Below are positions 23,356-31,837 of a DNA stretch of 41,430 bases, piece by piece; within the stretch, counting starts at the first letter, position 1; each line of letters begins with the position of its first letter. This stretch comes from Clostridiales bacterium (GTDB taxonomy: Bacteria > Bacillota > Clostridia > Christensenellales > Borkfalkiaceae). The translations under genes and the position numbers were made by a program. The notes under the pieces were generated by a model. The model saw nothing but the letters and a program-made list of their open reading frames with translations, made no database searches and had not been told where the DNA came from. The stretch spans positions 7,671 through 49,100 of the forward strand of contig JAFLVP010000011.1 of the NCBI GenBank assembly GCA_022508265.1, written 5' to 3'.

Positions 23356-25362
23356 ATGGATAGATTTTTCGGCGAGCTTGACAGATATCTGTTCCACCAC
23401 GGAACGCATTACGAGCTGTACAACAAGATGGGTGCGCATATCCGCGAAGTAGACGGAGTGCGGGGCGTGCATTTCGTTGTGTGGGCTCCCAATGCGCGCG
23501 CTATCTGCGTAGTGTCGGACGGCAACGGCTGGACCCCATGGCGCGACAATATGGAAAAGGTTGACGATTGTATCTGGGAGCTCTTCGTTCCCGGAATGTG
23601 CGAGGGCGTAAAATACAAGTACCTCGTAGTCCGTGCCGACGGTTCGGAAGTTTACAAGAGCGACCCCTACGCATTCGGCTCCGAGCTCCGTCCCGCAACC
23701 GCCTCCGTAGTCGTAAATACCGACGGCTACGAATGGGGGGATAGCGAGTGGAAAAAAGCCCGGAAAGGCGAAAACTTCCTTGAAAAGCCCATGGCGGTGT
23801 ACGAGGTTCACCTCGGCAGTTGGAAAAAGGATTTGGCAAAGCACGACGAGGACCAGTTTTTAGACTATAGGCGCCTTGCGCACGAACTCTGCGAATACGT
23901 CGAATATATGGGCTACACGCACATAGAACTTATGGGCATATGCGAGTACCCTTTCGACCCCTCTTGGGGATATCAGGTGACGGGGTATTTCAGCCCTACG
24001 GCGCGGTACGGCTCGCCCCTCGACTTTATGTATTTCGTGGACTATATGCACAGGCACGGAATAGGCGTTATTCTCGACTGGGTGCCCGCGCACTTCCCCA
24101 AGGACGACTACGCGCTTGCAAACTTTGACGGCACGCCCCTGTACGAATACTCCGACCCCCTGCGCGCCGAATATCCCGAGTGGGGCACAAAAGCCTTCGA
24201 CTTGGGCAAGAAGGAGGTTTCGAATTTCTTAATTGCCTCGGCGTTTTTTTGGGTTGAAAAATACCACATAGACGCGCTCCGCGTGGACGCGGTTGCGGCG
24301 ATGTTTTATAACAGCTTCGGCCGTAAGGAGTGGCGCCCCAATATGTACGGAGGAAACGAAAACCTTGAAAGCTTTGAGTTTTTCCGTCATTTAAACAGCG
24401 TACTCCGTCAGCGCACGGACGCCTTTCTCATTGCCGAGGACTCCTCGATTATAGCAGGCGTAACCAAGCCCGCTAAAAAGGGCGGGTTCGGCTTCGGGCT
24501 CAAGTGGAATATGGGCTGGATGAACGACTCCATAAAATACTACAACACCGACCCCATATTCAGACCCTATCATCATCACCTGATGACGCACACCTTCGAG
24601 TACGCGTTCAACGAAAATTATATGCTCGTTCTCTCCCACGACGAGGTCGTGTACGGCAAGGGCAGTATGATTAACAAGTTCATGACGGGCAATTTAATGG
24701 ACAAGTTCGGGAGCCTCAAAACCTGCTACACTATGATGTTCGGTCACCCCGGAAAGAAACTGCTGTTTATGGGTCAGGACTTCGCGCAGGAGAGGGAGTG
24801 GAACTTTAAAACGGGGCTCGACTGGTACCTCTGCGACGACGAGGGTCACCGCGACGTTATGAATTGCTACCGCGCGCTTTTGCACCTTTACAGAAAATAC
24901 CCCGTGCTCTACAACGACTGCGGAGGTCCCAAAACCTGCGAGTGGATAAACAGCGGCGACTTCAACAGAAATATATTTACCTTCATAAGAAGAAACCCTT
25001 GGAACTATAACAACGCGCTCATCTTCGTGTGCAATTTTGCGCCCGTAGACAGATGGGATATGGGCGTAGGCGCACCCGTGGACGGCGTGTATAAGCGCGT
25101 ATTTTCTACTTATCCCGACGGCAGTCCTCTTGAAATCGAGGCAAAGAAAGAGCTCTGCGACGGCAGACCGTACAAGCTTATCTTCGATTTGCGCCCCTTT
25201 GAGTCGGCAATCTTCGAAATACCCTATCACGAGGCAACCGAGGAGGAGAAGAAAGCGGAAAAGGCGGTAAGAAACAAAATTAAGCGGGAGCACAAGGCGG
25301 TAAAGAACGACACCTCGCATATCCCGCAGATAGATACAGAAAAAAAACCGACAAAAAAATAA
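23356..25362 (+). CDS. glgB: 1,4-alpha-glucan branching enzyme
   Basis: A 668-residue glycogen branching enzyme that makes alpha-1,6 branches. The CBM48 domain (HFVVWAPNARAICVVSDGNGW) lies near residues 30-110. The GH13 catalytic region follows, with MGYTHIELMGI, the YFSPTARYGSP loop, DALRVDAVAAM (nucleophile Asp311), LIAEDSS (Glu361) and LSHDEV (Asp429). The C-terminal all-beta domain ends in a Lys-rich tail. Full length for a GlgB lacking the first N-domain. It lies 34 bp after the TIR gene with AGAGGG before the ATG, so probably shares the amylase promoter. No glgA, glgC or glgP is in the window. Confidence 0.96.
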   Translation: MDRFFGELDRYLFHHGTHYELYNKMGAHIREVDGVRGVHFVVWAPNARAICVVSDGNGWTPWRDNMEKVDDCIWELFVPGMCEGVKYKYLVVRADGSEVYKSDPYAFGSELRPATASVVVNTDGYEWGDSEWKKARKGENFLEKPMAVYEVHLGSWKKDLAKHDEDQFLDYRRLAHELCEYVEYMGYTHIELMGICEYPFDPSWGYQVTGYFSPTARYGSPLDFMYFVDYMHRHGIGVILDWVPAHFPKDDYALANFDGTPLYEYSDPLRAEYPEWGTKAFDLGKKEVSNFLIASAFFWVEKYHIDALRVDAVAAMFYNSFGRKEWRPNMYGGNENLESFEFFRHLNSVLRQRTDAFLIAEDSSIIAGVTKPAKKGGFGFGLKWNMGWMNDSIKYYNTDPIFRPYHHHLMTHTFEYAFNENYMLVLSHDEVVYGKGSMINKFMTGNLMDKFGSLKTCYTMMFGHPGKKLLFMGQDFAQEREWNFKTGLDWYLCDDEGHRDVMNCYRALLHLYRKYPVLYNDCGGPKTCEWINSGDFNRNIFTFIRRNPWNYNNALIFVCNFAPVDRWDMGVGAPVDGVYKRVFSTYPDGSPLEIEAKKELCDGRPYKLIFDLRPFESAIFEIPYHEATEEEKKAEKAVRNKIKREHKAVKNDTSHIPQIDTEKKPTKK

Positions 25363-25366
25363 TAAA

Positions 25367-25393
25367 AAAATCGCGGACGCTGTCCGCGATTTT
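25367..25393. terminator. Bidirectional intrinsic terminator after glgB
   Basis: AAAATCGCGGAC pairs with GTCCGCGATTTT around a 3-base loop, with an A-run on the left, between glgB and the leftward LRR gene. Confidence 0.88.
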
Positions 25394-25400
25394 AATTGTT

Positions 25401-26840
25401 TTAATCGTCCGTGCCGCCGTTACCCGAGCCGCTTGCGTTGTCTGCGTCGTCCGCTGTGTCGCCGCTATCGCCCGTATCGTGGTTATCCTCCTCGTCGGGT
25501 TCGGTAAAGGAAACTTCAACGTTATTGGGTTTCCAATCGTTACCCGTTACAACGTTTGCTTGCCACTCATCTTCCGTTCCTGCATAAACTATCTCGGTAA
25601 GGTGTGTACAGCCCGAAAATGCGCCTAAACCTATAGCGCGGATAGTTGAAGGAAGGGTTATACTTTCAAGTCCGGTACAGTCTCTGAAAGCCGAGCCTGC
25701 AATAGTGACCAACCCCTCGTTTAAAGTAATGTTATTAAGCGAAGAACAACCACGGAAAACATAATCTTTTATAATCGTAAGGGTTGCCGGGAGTGTTAAG
25801 TTGTCAAGCGAAGTGCAGCCGTCGAACGCGTTCGCACCTATTTCGGTTATTCCGTCATTAAAAATAACGGTAGTAAGCGATGTGCAGTTGCTGAAAGTAG
25901 ATTCGCGTATTTGCGTAACGCCTGCAAGGTAGGTAAACTTTGTAAGCGACTTGCAATCATGGAAGGCGTGAGAGCCTATCTCGGTTATATTGCTCGGGAT
26001 AGCAATTTCTTTAATTCCGCTTCCGTAGAACGCGCCATCGCCTATCGACGTCACAATATAGTCCGAACCGCTTTTGCGGGTGGGAATCGTGCTACCGTTA
26101 CAGCCTATAATTAGACATCTGTCCTCAATTTTTATAATGCAGTTGGAGATGCTCATATAGACGGTGTTTTGGGTGTCTATTATAATAGTTGTAAGCGATT
26201 GGCACGTTTGGAATGCCTGCGGGTCTATATCGGTAACCGTCTTGGGTATATAAATCTCTTTAAGATTACTGCAATTCGAGAATGCGTCTTTGCATATTTT
26301 CTTTACGCCGTCGAGTATAGTGAGCGTGTTTAAGTTGTTATTATGCCTGAACGCTTCTTCCGAAATTTCTACAACGTCAACCTCCTTTCCGTCGGGGGTT
26401 TTCACGGTGCCGGGAATTACAAGGTCCTCGATTGTCTCCTTTGCACCGCCAATTTTAGCGTTGCCGTCCTCGTCGAATTCAATATCCATATTTTCCTGCT
26501 TAGTGGGCAGTTTTCTTACGTAGCCGCATACTTTACAGACTGTATCTTCGCTGTTCCTGTATTCGTGAGAATCTCTGTTTTGTGTTAAAAAATCATCGGC
26601 GCAGTACTGCCAATGCTCGGTAGTGGTGTAAGTCCACACCCATTTATGCTGATGGGGAGGGTCAACGATAGGAGGGTCGTCAACAGGGTCATCGGGACCG
26701 GGTTCAACGGGGGTATTCGGACCGCCTGATTTGGGCGCGCACGACATCACGGAGCCTATCACAATGCCCGCAATAATCAGCGCAGATATTAAAGGTACGA
26801 GTACCCAAAATAAAATTTTCTTTTTCTTTGCCATTTCCAT
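25401..26840 (-). CDS. BspA-like LRR lipoprotein with acidic tail
   Basis: A 479-residue surface protein. A basic MEMAKKKK start, a hydrophobic segment and VMSC form a likely lipoprotein signal (Cys at about residue 34). A Pro/Asp-rich spacer (PVEPGPDDPVDDPP) follows, then a His/Cys module (HQHKWVWTY through CKVCGY) often seen in clostridial surface proteins, then about ten LRR_5 repeats from residue 150 to 430. The C-terminus is very acidic and Gly/Ser-rich with no LPxTG anchor. The role is probably binding at the cell surface; the ligand is unknown. The first ATG is preferred because AGG lies 7 bp upstream; a second ATG two codons later is possible. It has its own promoter. Confidence 0.87.
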   Translation of the reverse strand: MEMAKKKKILFWVLVPLISALIIAGIVIGSVMSCAPKSGGPNTPVEPGPDDPVDDPPIVDPPHQHKWVWTYTTTEHWQYCADDFLTQNRDSHEYRNSEDTVCKVCGYVRKLPTKQENMDIEFDEDGNAKIGGAKETIEDLVIPGTVKTPDGKEVDVVEISEEAFRHNNNLNTLTILDGVKKICKDAFSNCSNLKEIYIPKTVTDIDPQAFQTCQSLTTIIIDTQNTVYMSISNCIIKIEDRCLIIGCNGSTIPTRKSGSDYIVTSIGDGAFYGSGIKEIAIPSNITEIGSHAFHDCKSLTKFTYLAGVTQIRESTFSNCTSLTTVIFNDGITEIGANAFDGCTSLDNLTLPATLTIIKDYVFRGCSSLNNITLNEGLVTIAGSAFRDCTGLESITLPSTIRAIGLGAFSGCTHLTEIVYAGTEDEWQANVVTGNDWKPNNVEVSFTEPDEEDNHDTGDSGDTADDADNASGSGNGGTDD

Positions 26841-26888
26841 ATAGACCTATCGGGAAAAATTTTCGCTTAAATTTTGCTTATCACTAAT

Positions 26889-26917
26889 AATATACCACAA
26901 AATAATAAAATTTTCAA
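26889..26917 (-). promoter_or_regulatory. Promoter of the second LRR lipoprotein gene
   Basis: On the minus strand: TTGAAA (26917-26912), a 17-bp spacer and TATATT (26894-26889). Confidence 0.6.
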
Positions 26918-26952
26918 CACAATACGCTATATTTTAACGCAGTAAAATTTAT

Positions 26953-26981
26953 TTGACCTTAAACAAGATATCGTATATAAT
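26953..26981 (+). promoter_or_regulatory. Promoter of nadA placed directly at the start codon
   Basis: TTGACC (26953-26958), a 17-bp spacer and a perfect TATAAT (26976-26981). Only 6 bases separate the -10 box from the nadA ATG, so the transcript probably begins at or beside the start codon. Confidence 0.75.
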
Positions 26982-26987
26982 GAAAGT

Positions 26988-27902
26988 ATGATTAGAGAGC
27001 TACAGGATAAAATTTTAAAACTCAAAAAAGAGCGCGATTTTTGTATTCTTGCGCACAGCTATATGTCGGAGGAAATCTGCGAAATTGCGGATTTCGTCGG
27101 CGACAGTTTTGCTCTTTCCAAAATGGGCAAGAGCGCACCGCAGAAAAATATAATTATGTGCGGCGTAAGGTTTATGGCGGAGACCGTCAAAATGCTTTCC
27201 CCCGAAAAAAGAGTCTTGCTTGCAAACCCCGTGGCGGGCTGTCCTATGGCAGAACAGATGGATAGAGAGGTAATTTCCGAAGTCAAAAAAATGTACCCCG
27301 ACTACGCCGTCGTCGCGTACATAAACACCACGGCGGAGCTCAAAACGATTGCCGACGTGTGCGTAACCTCGTCGAGCGCGGTTAAAATCTGCAAGGCTTT
27401 ACCCGAAAAAAATATACTCTTTATTCCCGACATAAATTTGGGCACGTACGTGCAAAAGCAGCTTCCCGAAAAGAATTTCAAGCTGCTCTCGGGCGGTTGT
27501 CCCACCCACGCAAAAATGGAAAAAAGGGAAGTGCTTGCGGCAAAGAAAGCCCATCCCGACGCTCTGTTTTTGGTTCATCCCGAGTGCAGACCCGAGGTTT
27601 TGGAGCTTGCCGACTATATCGGTTCGACTTCGGGAATAATGGATTTTGCCGTAAAATCGAACGCGAATGAGTTTATTATCGGCACGGAAAACTCTATCAC
27701 GGAGCATCTTCGCTACAAGTGCCCAGATAAAAAATTCTATCCGCTTTCAAAAGACCTCGTCTGCCACAATATGAAGATAACCACTCTGTACGATATTTAC
27801 GATTGTCTTTCAGGCGAGGGCGGAGAGGAAATTGTTATGAGCGAAGAGCTCATAAAAGAGGCTGTAAAACCCATAGAAAGAATGATTGCGTTGGGCGGTT
27901 AA
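26988..27902 (+). CDS. nadA: Quinolinate synthase A, [4Fe-4S] enzyme of NAD synthesis
   Basis: A 304-residue NadA that condenses iminoaspartate with dihydroxyacetone phosphate to quinolinate. The three cluster cysteines are Cys58 (MCGVRFMAET), Cys200 (HPEC) and Cys259 (LVCHNM). The ILAHSYMSEEICEIADFVGDSFALS, NPVAGCPMAEQ and STSGIM motifs are also typical. Length is normal. No ribosome binding site precedes the ATG and the promoter -10 box ends 6 bp before it, pointing to a leaderless mRNA. The usual partners nadB and nadC are absent here; instead an Rrf2 regulator, nifS and nifU follow, consistent with the enzyme's need for an Fe-S cluster. Confidence 0.96.
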   Translation: MIRELQDKILKLKKERDFCILAHSYMSEEICEIADFVGDSFALSKMGKSAPQKNIIMCGVRFMAETVKMLSPEKRVLLANPVAGCPMAEQMDREVISEVKKMYPDYAVVAYINTTAELKTIADVCVTSSSAVKICKALPEKNILFIPDINLGTYVQKQLPEKNFKLLSGGCPTHAKMEKREVLAAKKAHPDALFLVHPECRPEVLELADYIGSTSGIMDFAVKSNANEFIIGTENSITEHLRYKCPDKKFYPLSKDLVCHNMKITTLYDIYDCLSGEGGEEIVMSEELIKEAVKPIERMIALGG

Positions 27903-27906
27903 TATT

Positions 27907-28305
27907 ATGATGATTACCACAAAGGGCAGGAACGCCCTCAAAGTTATGATAGACCTCGCCGCGCACGAGGGCGAGGGATTCATATCCCTTTCGGATATCG
28001 CAGAAAGGCAGAAGGAGTCTTTAAAATACCTCGAATATTCTGCAAAACAGCTTTCGACTGCGGGGCTGATTTTAAGCGCGAGAGGCAAGAGCGGGGGCTA
28101 TAAACTCGCAAGGAGGGCAGAGGACTACACTGTTGCCGAAATTCTCGTCTCGGGCGAGGGCTCGCTCGCGCCCGTTCACTGTTTGGAGGACGGAGCGCTA
28201 CCCTGCGAAAACGCCGACTCCTGCCGTACTTTGCCCCTTTTTAAAGAGCTCGACGAAGTAATAATGAATTTTTTGAAAAGTAAGACCTTAAAAGAACTCC
28301 TTTAA
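27907..28305 (+). CDS. Rrf2 family transcriptional regulator (IscR-like)
   Basis: A 132-residue winged-helix regulator: ITTKGRNALKVMIDLAAHEGEGFISLSDIAERQ is the DNA-binding start, and LKYLEYSAKQLSTAGLILSARGKSGGYKLARR contains the recognition helix and wing. Three cysteines (HC-x7-C-x5-C in HCLEDGALPCENADSC) sit where IscR-type members bind a [2Fe-2S] cluster, so it is likely to sense Fe-S status. It starts 4 bp after nadA at tandem ATGs (27907 and 27910) with no ribosome binding site, so translation probably depends on nadA coupling. A palindrome over the nifS -35 box downstream is its probable target. Confidence 0.9.
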   Translation: MMITTKGRNALKVMIDLAAHEGEGFISLSDIAERQKESLKYLEYSAKQLSTAGLILSARGKSGGYKLARRAEDYTVAEILVSGEGSLAPVHCLEDGALPCENADSCRTLPLFKELDEVIMNFLKSKTLKELL

Positions 28306-28334
28306 AAAAGTTAAAATATATTGTAATATTGTTT

Positions 28335-28359
28335 AATTCCTATTGACAAAGTAGGAATT
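28335..28359. promoter_or_regulatory. Candidate Rrf2 operator overlapping the nifS -35 box
   Basis: AATTCCTA (28335-28342) and TAGGAATT (28352-28359) form a perfect 8-bp inverted repeat around a 9-bp centre that contains the TTGACA box. This size, and CCTA/TAGG half-sites, fit Rrf2-family operators. Binding would block the promoter. Confidence 0.6.
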
Positions 28360-28371
28360 TATTTTTATAAT
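28343..28371 (+). promoter_or_regulatory. Promoter of nifS-nifU
   Basis: Consensus TTGACA (28343-28348), a 17-bp spacer and TATAAT (28366-28371). Downstream, TACTTAAA occurs twice, at 28379-28386 and 28390-28397, an 11-bp interval (about one helical turn), which may be a second protein site. Confidence 0.8.
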
Positions 28372-28425
28372 TAAGCAGTACTTAAAGCATACTTAAAATA
28401 AGCATATAAATAGAGGACGAAAAAG

Positions 28426-29616
28426 TTGAAAACTATTTACGTAGACAACGCGGCGACGACCGCAATGAGCGACAGGGCGATAGAGGCAATGACCCCCTAT
28501 TTAAAGGGAGTGTACGGCAACCCCTCATCCCTGCACACGGTGGGACAGATTGCAAAGGAGGCGCTCGATAGCGCCCGCGAAAAAATTGCAAACTGTCTCG
28601 GGGCAAACCCCAATGAAATTTACTTTACTTCGGGCGGAAGCGAGGCGGACAATCAGGCAATACGCTCGGCGGCTATTTTGGGCGCGCGCAAGGGCAAAAA
28701 ACACATAATTTCCACCGCTTTCGAGCATCACGCAGTTTTACACACCCTCAAAAAGCTTGAAAAAGAGGGATTTGAAGTAACCTATTTAGACGTTCACGAA
28801 AACGGCATTGTCACAGCCGAGGAGGTAAAGGCGGCAATCCGCCCCGACACCGCACTTGTGACAATTATGTACGCAAACAACGAGGTAGGCACAATTCAGC
28901 CCATAAGAAAAATCGGCGAGGTCTGCCGCGAGGCGGGTGTAGTATTCCATACCGACGCGGTGCAGGCGGTGGGGCATATTCCCGTAGACGTCAAAGCCGA
29001 CAATATCGATATGCTTTCCCTCTCGGGGCATAAATTTCACGGACCCAAGGGCGTGGGCGCACTCTACTGCAAGAAGGGCTTGCCCCTTTTAACTTTCGTC
29101 GAGGGCGGCGCGCAGGAGAGAGGCAAGCGTGCGGGAACGGAAAATATCGCAGGCATAGCTTCCATGGCGGCGGCGCTTGAAGAGGCGGTAGAAAATTTGG
29201 AAGAAAACTCCCAAAGGGAGGCAGCTCTTCGGGACAGGCTTATTGCAGGGCTTTCCAAAATACCCCACTCAAAGCTCAACGGCGACAGGGAAAGGAGGCT
29301 TCCCGGCAACGTAAATATGTGCTTTGAGGGAATAGAGGGAGAGAGCCTTTTGCTCCTTTTGGATTCGAAGGGAATTTGCGCCTCGTCGGGTTCTGCCTGC
29401 ACTTCGGGCTCTTTGGACCCCTCGCACGTACTGCTTGCGCTCGGACTCCCGCACGAGGTCGCGCACGGGTCATTGAGATTGAGCCTTTCGGAATACAACA
29501 CCGAGGAAGAGATTGACGAAATAATTGCAGCCGTTCCCAAGGTTGTGGAATATCTCCGCAACATCTCGCCCATTTGGGAAGACCTTGAAAAGGGCAAGAA
29601 ACATCATATAATTTAG
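28426..29616 (+). CDS. nifS: Cysteine desulfurase (NifS/IscS type)
   Basis: A 396-residue PLP enzyme that takes sulfur from cysteine for Fe-S cluster assembly. [12 protein letters not shown] opens the protein, the PLP Lys is Lys203 in [10 protein letters not shown], and the sulfur-carrying Cys325 lies in [10 protein letters not shown], the layout of group I desulfurases. Full length. The start is a TTG at 28426 with GAGG 9 bp upstream; it fits relatives, which begin just before YxDNAAT. NifU follows 60 bp later. Control by the Rrf2 regulator encoded upstream is likely because of the palindrome in its promoter. Confidence 0.96.
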   Translation: MKTIYVDNAATTAMSDRAIEAMTPYLKGVYGNPSSLHTVGQIAKEALDSAREKIANCLGANPNEIYFTSGGSEADNQAIRSAAILGARKGKKHIISTAFEHHAVLHTLKKLEKEGFEVTYLDVHENGIVTAEEVKAAIRPDTALVTIMYANNEVGTIQPIRKIGEVCREAGVVFHTDAVQAVGHIPVDVKADNIDMLSLSGHKFHGPKGVGALYCKKGLPLLTFVEGGAQERGKRAGTENIAGIASMAAALEEAVENLEENSQREAALRDRLIAGLSKIPHSKLNGDRERRLPGNVNMCFEGIEGESLLLLLDSKGICASSGSACTSGSLDPSHVLLALGLPHEVAHGSLRLSLSEYNTEEEIDEIIAAVPKVVEYLRNISPIWEDLEKGKKHHII

Positions 29617-29676
29617 TTCACGCAAATTTTGCACCGTTAATTTATTAAAAAATTTAAGTAGCGAAAAGGAGTTAAT

Positions 29677-30102
29677 ATGGCTTTATACAGCGAAAAGGTA
29701 ATGGACCACTTCACAAATCCGAGGAACGTGGGTAAAATCGAAGACGCGGACGGCATCGGCGAAGTCGGAAATGCAAAATGCGGAGATATAATGAAGATAT
29801 ATCTCAAAATAGATAACGGAATAATTACCGACGTAAAGTTCAATACTTTCGGGTGTGGAAGCGCAATAGCTTCGTCGTCTATGGCGACCGAGCTTATAAA
29901 GGGACAGCCCCTTGAAAAGGCGTTGGAACTCACAAACAAGGCAGTTGCCGAGGCGTTGGACGGGCTTCCCGCCCACAAAATGCACTGCTCGGTGCTCGCC
30001 GAGGAGGCAATCCGCGCCGCAATCAAGGACTACTACGACAAAAACGGTATTGCCTACGACAAGGCGCAATTTCCCGAACATAACGACGAGGACGAGCATT
30101 AA
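29677..30102 (+). CDS. nifU: Fe-S cluster scaffold protein (NifU/IscU type)
   Basis: A 141-residue scaffold of the IscU_N family, on which NifS-derived sulfur and iron are assembled. The three ligand cysteines are in NAKCGD, FGCGSAIASSS and MHCSVLAEEAI. The YSEKVMDHFTNPRNVG start is typical. It lacks the ferredoxin-like and Nfu domains of full nitrogen-fixation NifU, as is common in Clostridia. AAAAGGAG lies 7 bp before the ATG. The C-terminus is short, acidic and His-containing. Confidence 0.95.
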   Translation: MALYSEKVMDHFTNPRNVGKIEDADGIGEVGNAKCGDIMKIYLKIDNGIITDVKFNTFGCGSAIASSSMATELIKGQPLEKALELTNKAVAEALDGLPAHKMHCSVLAEEAIRAAIKDYYDKNGIAYDKAQFPEHNDEDEH

Positions 30103-30107
30103 AACAC

Positions 30108-30136
30108 TTGTAAAAACAAAAATTCTGTGGTAGAAT
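30108..30136 (+). promoter_or_regulatory. Promoter of the glycosyltransferase gene
   Basis: TTGTAA (30108-30113), a 17-bp spacer and TAGAAT (30131-30136). A small palindrome, TAGACATTTGTCTA, lies in the leader at about 30159-30172. Confidence 0.6.
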
Positions 30137-30200
30137 ACGAGTACAGGCAACGATTTTGCTAGACATTTGTCTAAAATTTTAGCTATATCGGAGAAAGAAT

Positions 30201-31373
30201 ATGGATAAGCCCAGGGTGCTTTTTCCCTTTACCGAAGCAGGTCTCGGACACATAATGCCCATGAACAGTATCGCAGACGAGTTCGAGAGGCTCTACGGCG
30301 ACAAGGTTGAGTGTGTGCGGTCGTACTTTTTTACCGAGGGAAACGACCCCAAACTTATGAAATTTGGAAAACGTTTGGCAAACGAGGTCGTCAAGCACAA
30401 CAAACACAGTATATACGGTTTTTACGCAACGCTGAATATGGAGTTCTGGCGGGTTCATCTCTCCACCTGGGCGACTATGACTTTTTTAACTCTCGGTTCA
30501 CGCAAGCGCGGCTACGCGCATATGGACGAGCTCAAGCCGGATATGGTGGTCAGTACGCACTGGGCAACAAACTACTACGCCATAAAGAGCAAGTGCAAGC
30601 CCCTAACGGTAATGTATTGCCCCGACGCGCACGTAAATCCGCTTTTCAGATACGATTGCGACCTCGTGATGGTCTCCAATCCCAGCGGTTACAGAGTTGC
30701 CGCTACCAAATACAAGAGAAGGTTTAACGAAAAAAATCTCAAACAGGTTCCCTTTCTTATCCGTGAAGAGGCGTTTACCACTTCGAGGGATAAGATAGCG
30801 CAGAGAAAAAAGCTGGGCTTCGACGAAAATAAATTTACTGTCGTTCTCGCCGAAGGCGGCTACGGAATAGGCAAAATGGAGGAAATTTGCAATATAATTC
30901 TCCAAAAAGATTTGCCCGTAACTTTGGTTCCCGTCTGCGGTAAAAACGAGGCGCTCTATAAAAAATTCTTAACTTTAAAATCAAAGGGCAACGTAGATTT
31001 CCGTCCGCAGGGATATATAAACAATATGTTCGATATCCTTGCCGCCGCCGATTTGTTCTGCGGAAAGAGCGGCGCAAGTATGATTGCTGAACCCTGCTTT
31101 TTCGGAGTTCCGCAGATAATAACAAAGTACGCCACCAACATAGAGAGGTATATCGGCAAGTACTACGTGGAAGAAGTTAAAAGCGCGCTCAAAATTTTCA
31201 AGCCAAAAAAGGTAGTCGAAAAGATAGAGGAGTTTTTAGCCCACCCCGAGGAGTTGGAACCGCTGCGCCTCAATGCCGAAGCACTGCACGATAACTACGG
31301 CCCCGAGAAGTGCGCAAGATACATTTTCGAGCTTCTCTGCACCCGATTCCCACAATTAAAAGAAGATAAATAA
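30201..31373 (+). CDS. GT28-type glycosyltransferase (diacylglycerol/MGDG-synthase-like)
   Basis: A 390-residue GT-B glycosyltransferase. The N-terminal loop TEAGLGHIMP and the C-terminal donor-binding region (LFCGKSGASMIAEPCFFGVPQI) are the hallmarks of GT28 enzymes such as MurG and the processive diacylglycerol glucosyltransferase UgtP. The second half includes the VLAEGGYGIGKM nucleotide loop. It probably transfers glucose or galactose to a membrane lipid; the acceptor is not proven. No membrane segment, so peripheral. GGAG lies upstream of the ATG, and a terminator follows, so it appears to be monocistronic. Confidence 0.85.
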   Translation: MDKPRVLFPFTEAGLGHIMPMNSIADEFERLYGDKVECVRSYFFTEGNDPKLMKFGKRLANEVVKHNKHSIYGFYATLNMEFWRVHLSTWATMTFLTLGSRKRGYAHMDELKPDMVVSTHWATNYYAIKSKCKPLTVMYCPDAHVNPLFRYDCDLVMVSNPSGYRVAATKYKRRFNEKNLKQVPFLIREEAFTTSRDKIAQRKKLGFDENKFTVVLAEGGYGIGKMEEICNIILQKDLPVTLVPVCGKNEALYKKFLTLKSKGNVDFRPQGYINNMFDILAAADLFCGKSGASMIAEPCFFGVPQIITKYATNIERYIGKYYVEEVKSALKIFKPKKVVEKIEEFLAHPEELEPLRLNAEALHDNYGPEKCARYIFELLCTRFPQLKEDK

Positions 31374-31383
31374 CAATGTTTTG

Positions 31384-31415
31384 ACCGTCCGCGCAAGAAA
31401 GCTCGGGCGGTTTTT
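31384..31415 (+). terminator. Intrinsic terminator after the glycosyltransferase gene
   Basis: ACCGTCCGCGC pairs with GCTCGGGCGGT (one mismatch, one G-U pair), followed by TTTTT. Confidence 0.8.
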
Positions 31416-31439
31416 AATATAGGGAAAATATTTTAACGC

Positions 31440-31468
31440 TTGTTTTTATTTGTGCGCTGTGGTAAAAT
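31440..31468 (+). promoter_or_regulatory. Promoter of the TIGR04076/GNAT gene pair
   Basis: TTGTTT (31440-31445), a 17-bp spacer and TAAAAT (31463-31468). Confidence 0.5.
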
Positions 31469-31500
31469 GGAAAAGTAAGCAGTATCAAGCGGAGAAGGGT

Positions 31501-31815
31501 ATGAAAAAAGTAAAAGTAACCGTTATGAAGACAGCGTGCTATAAGGATTTAATCGAAAAGTACGAAAACCCAATTTCTAACGCCTGCGATATGCAGGAGG
31601 GACAAATTTTTATTGCAAACGGCTGGGAAAAACCGCAGGGCTTTTGTGACAGCGCGTGGGAGAGCATTTCCCCGTTCGTGATGACGCTTGCGCACGGCGG
31701 CGAAGATATTTATAACGGCTGGATGAAGAACAAAAAGTCGGCTATGATTTCCTGCAACGACGGCTTCCGTCCCGTAAGCTTTCTGCTCGAAGCGACGGAC
31801 ACGGAAGCGGAATAG
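31501..31815 (+). CDS. TIGR04076 family protein
   Basis: A 104-residue protein with the features of the TIGR04076 family: an N-terminal VKVTVMKTACYKDLIEKY strand-helix, QEGQIFIANGWEKPQGFCDSAW, and MTLAHGGEDIYNGWMKN, then a C-terminal Cys in MISCNDGFRPVSF. The family is small and of unknown function. The ATG at 31501 has GGAGAAGGG just upstream and is preferred over an earlier in-frame codon that overlaps the promoter. The GNAT gene follows 22 bp later and is probably co-transcribed. Confidence 0.8.
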   Translation: MKKVKVTVMKTACYKDLIEKYENPISNACDMQEGQIFIANGWEKPQGFCDSAWESISPFVMTLAHGGEDIYNGWMKNKKSAMISCNDGFRPVSFLLEATDTEAE

Positions 31816-31837
31816 AATTTAATTCGGCGGGAGTACT

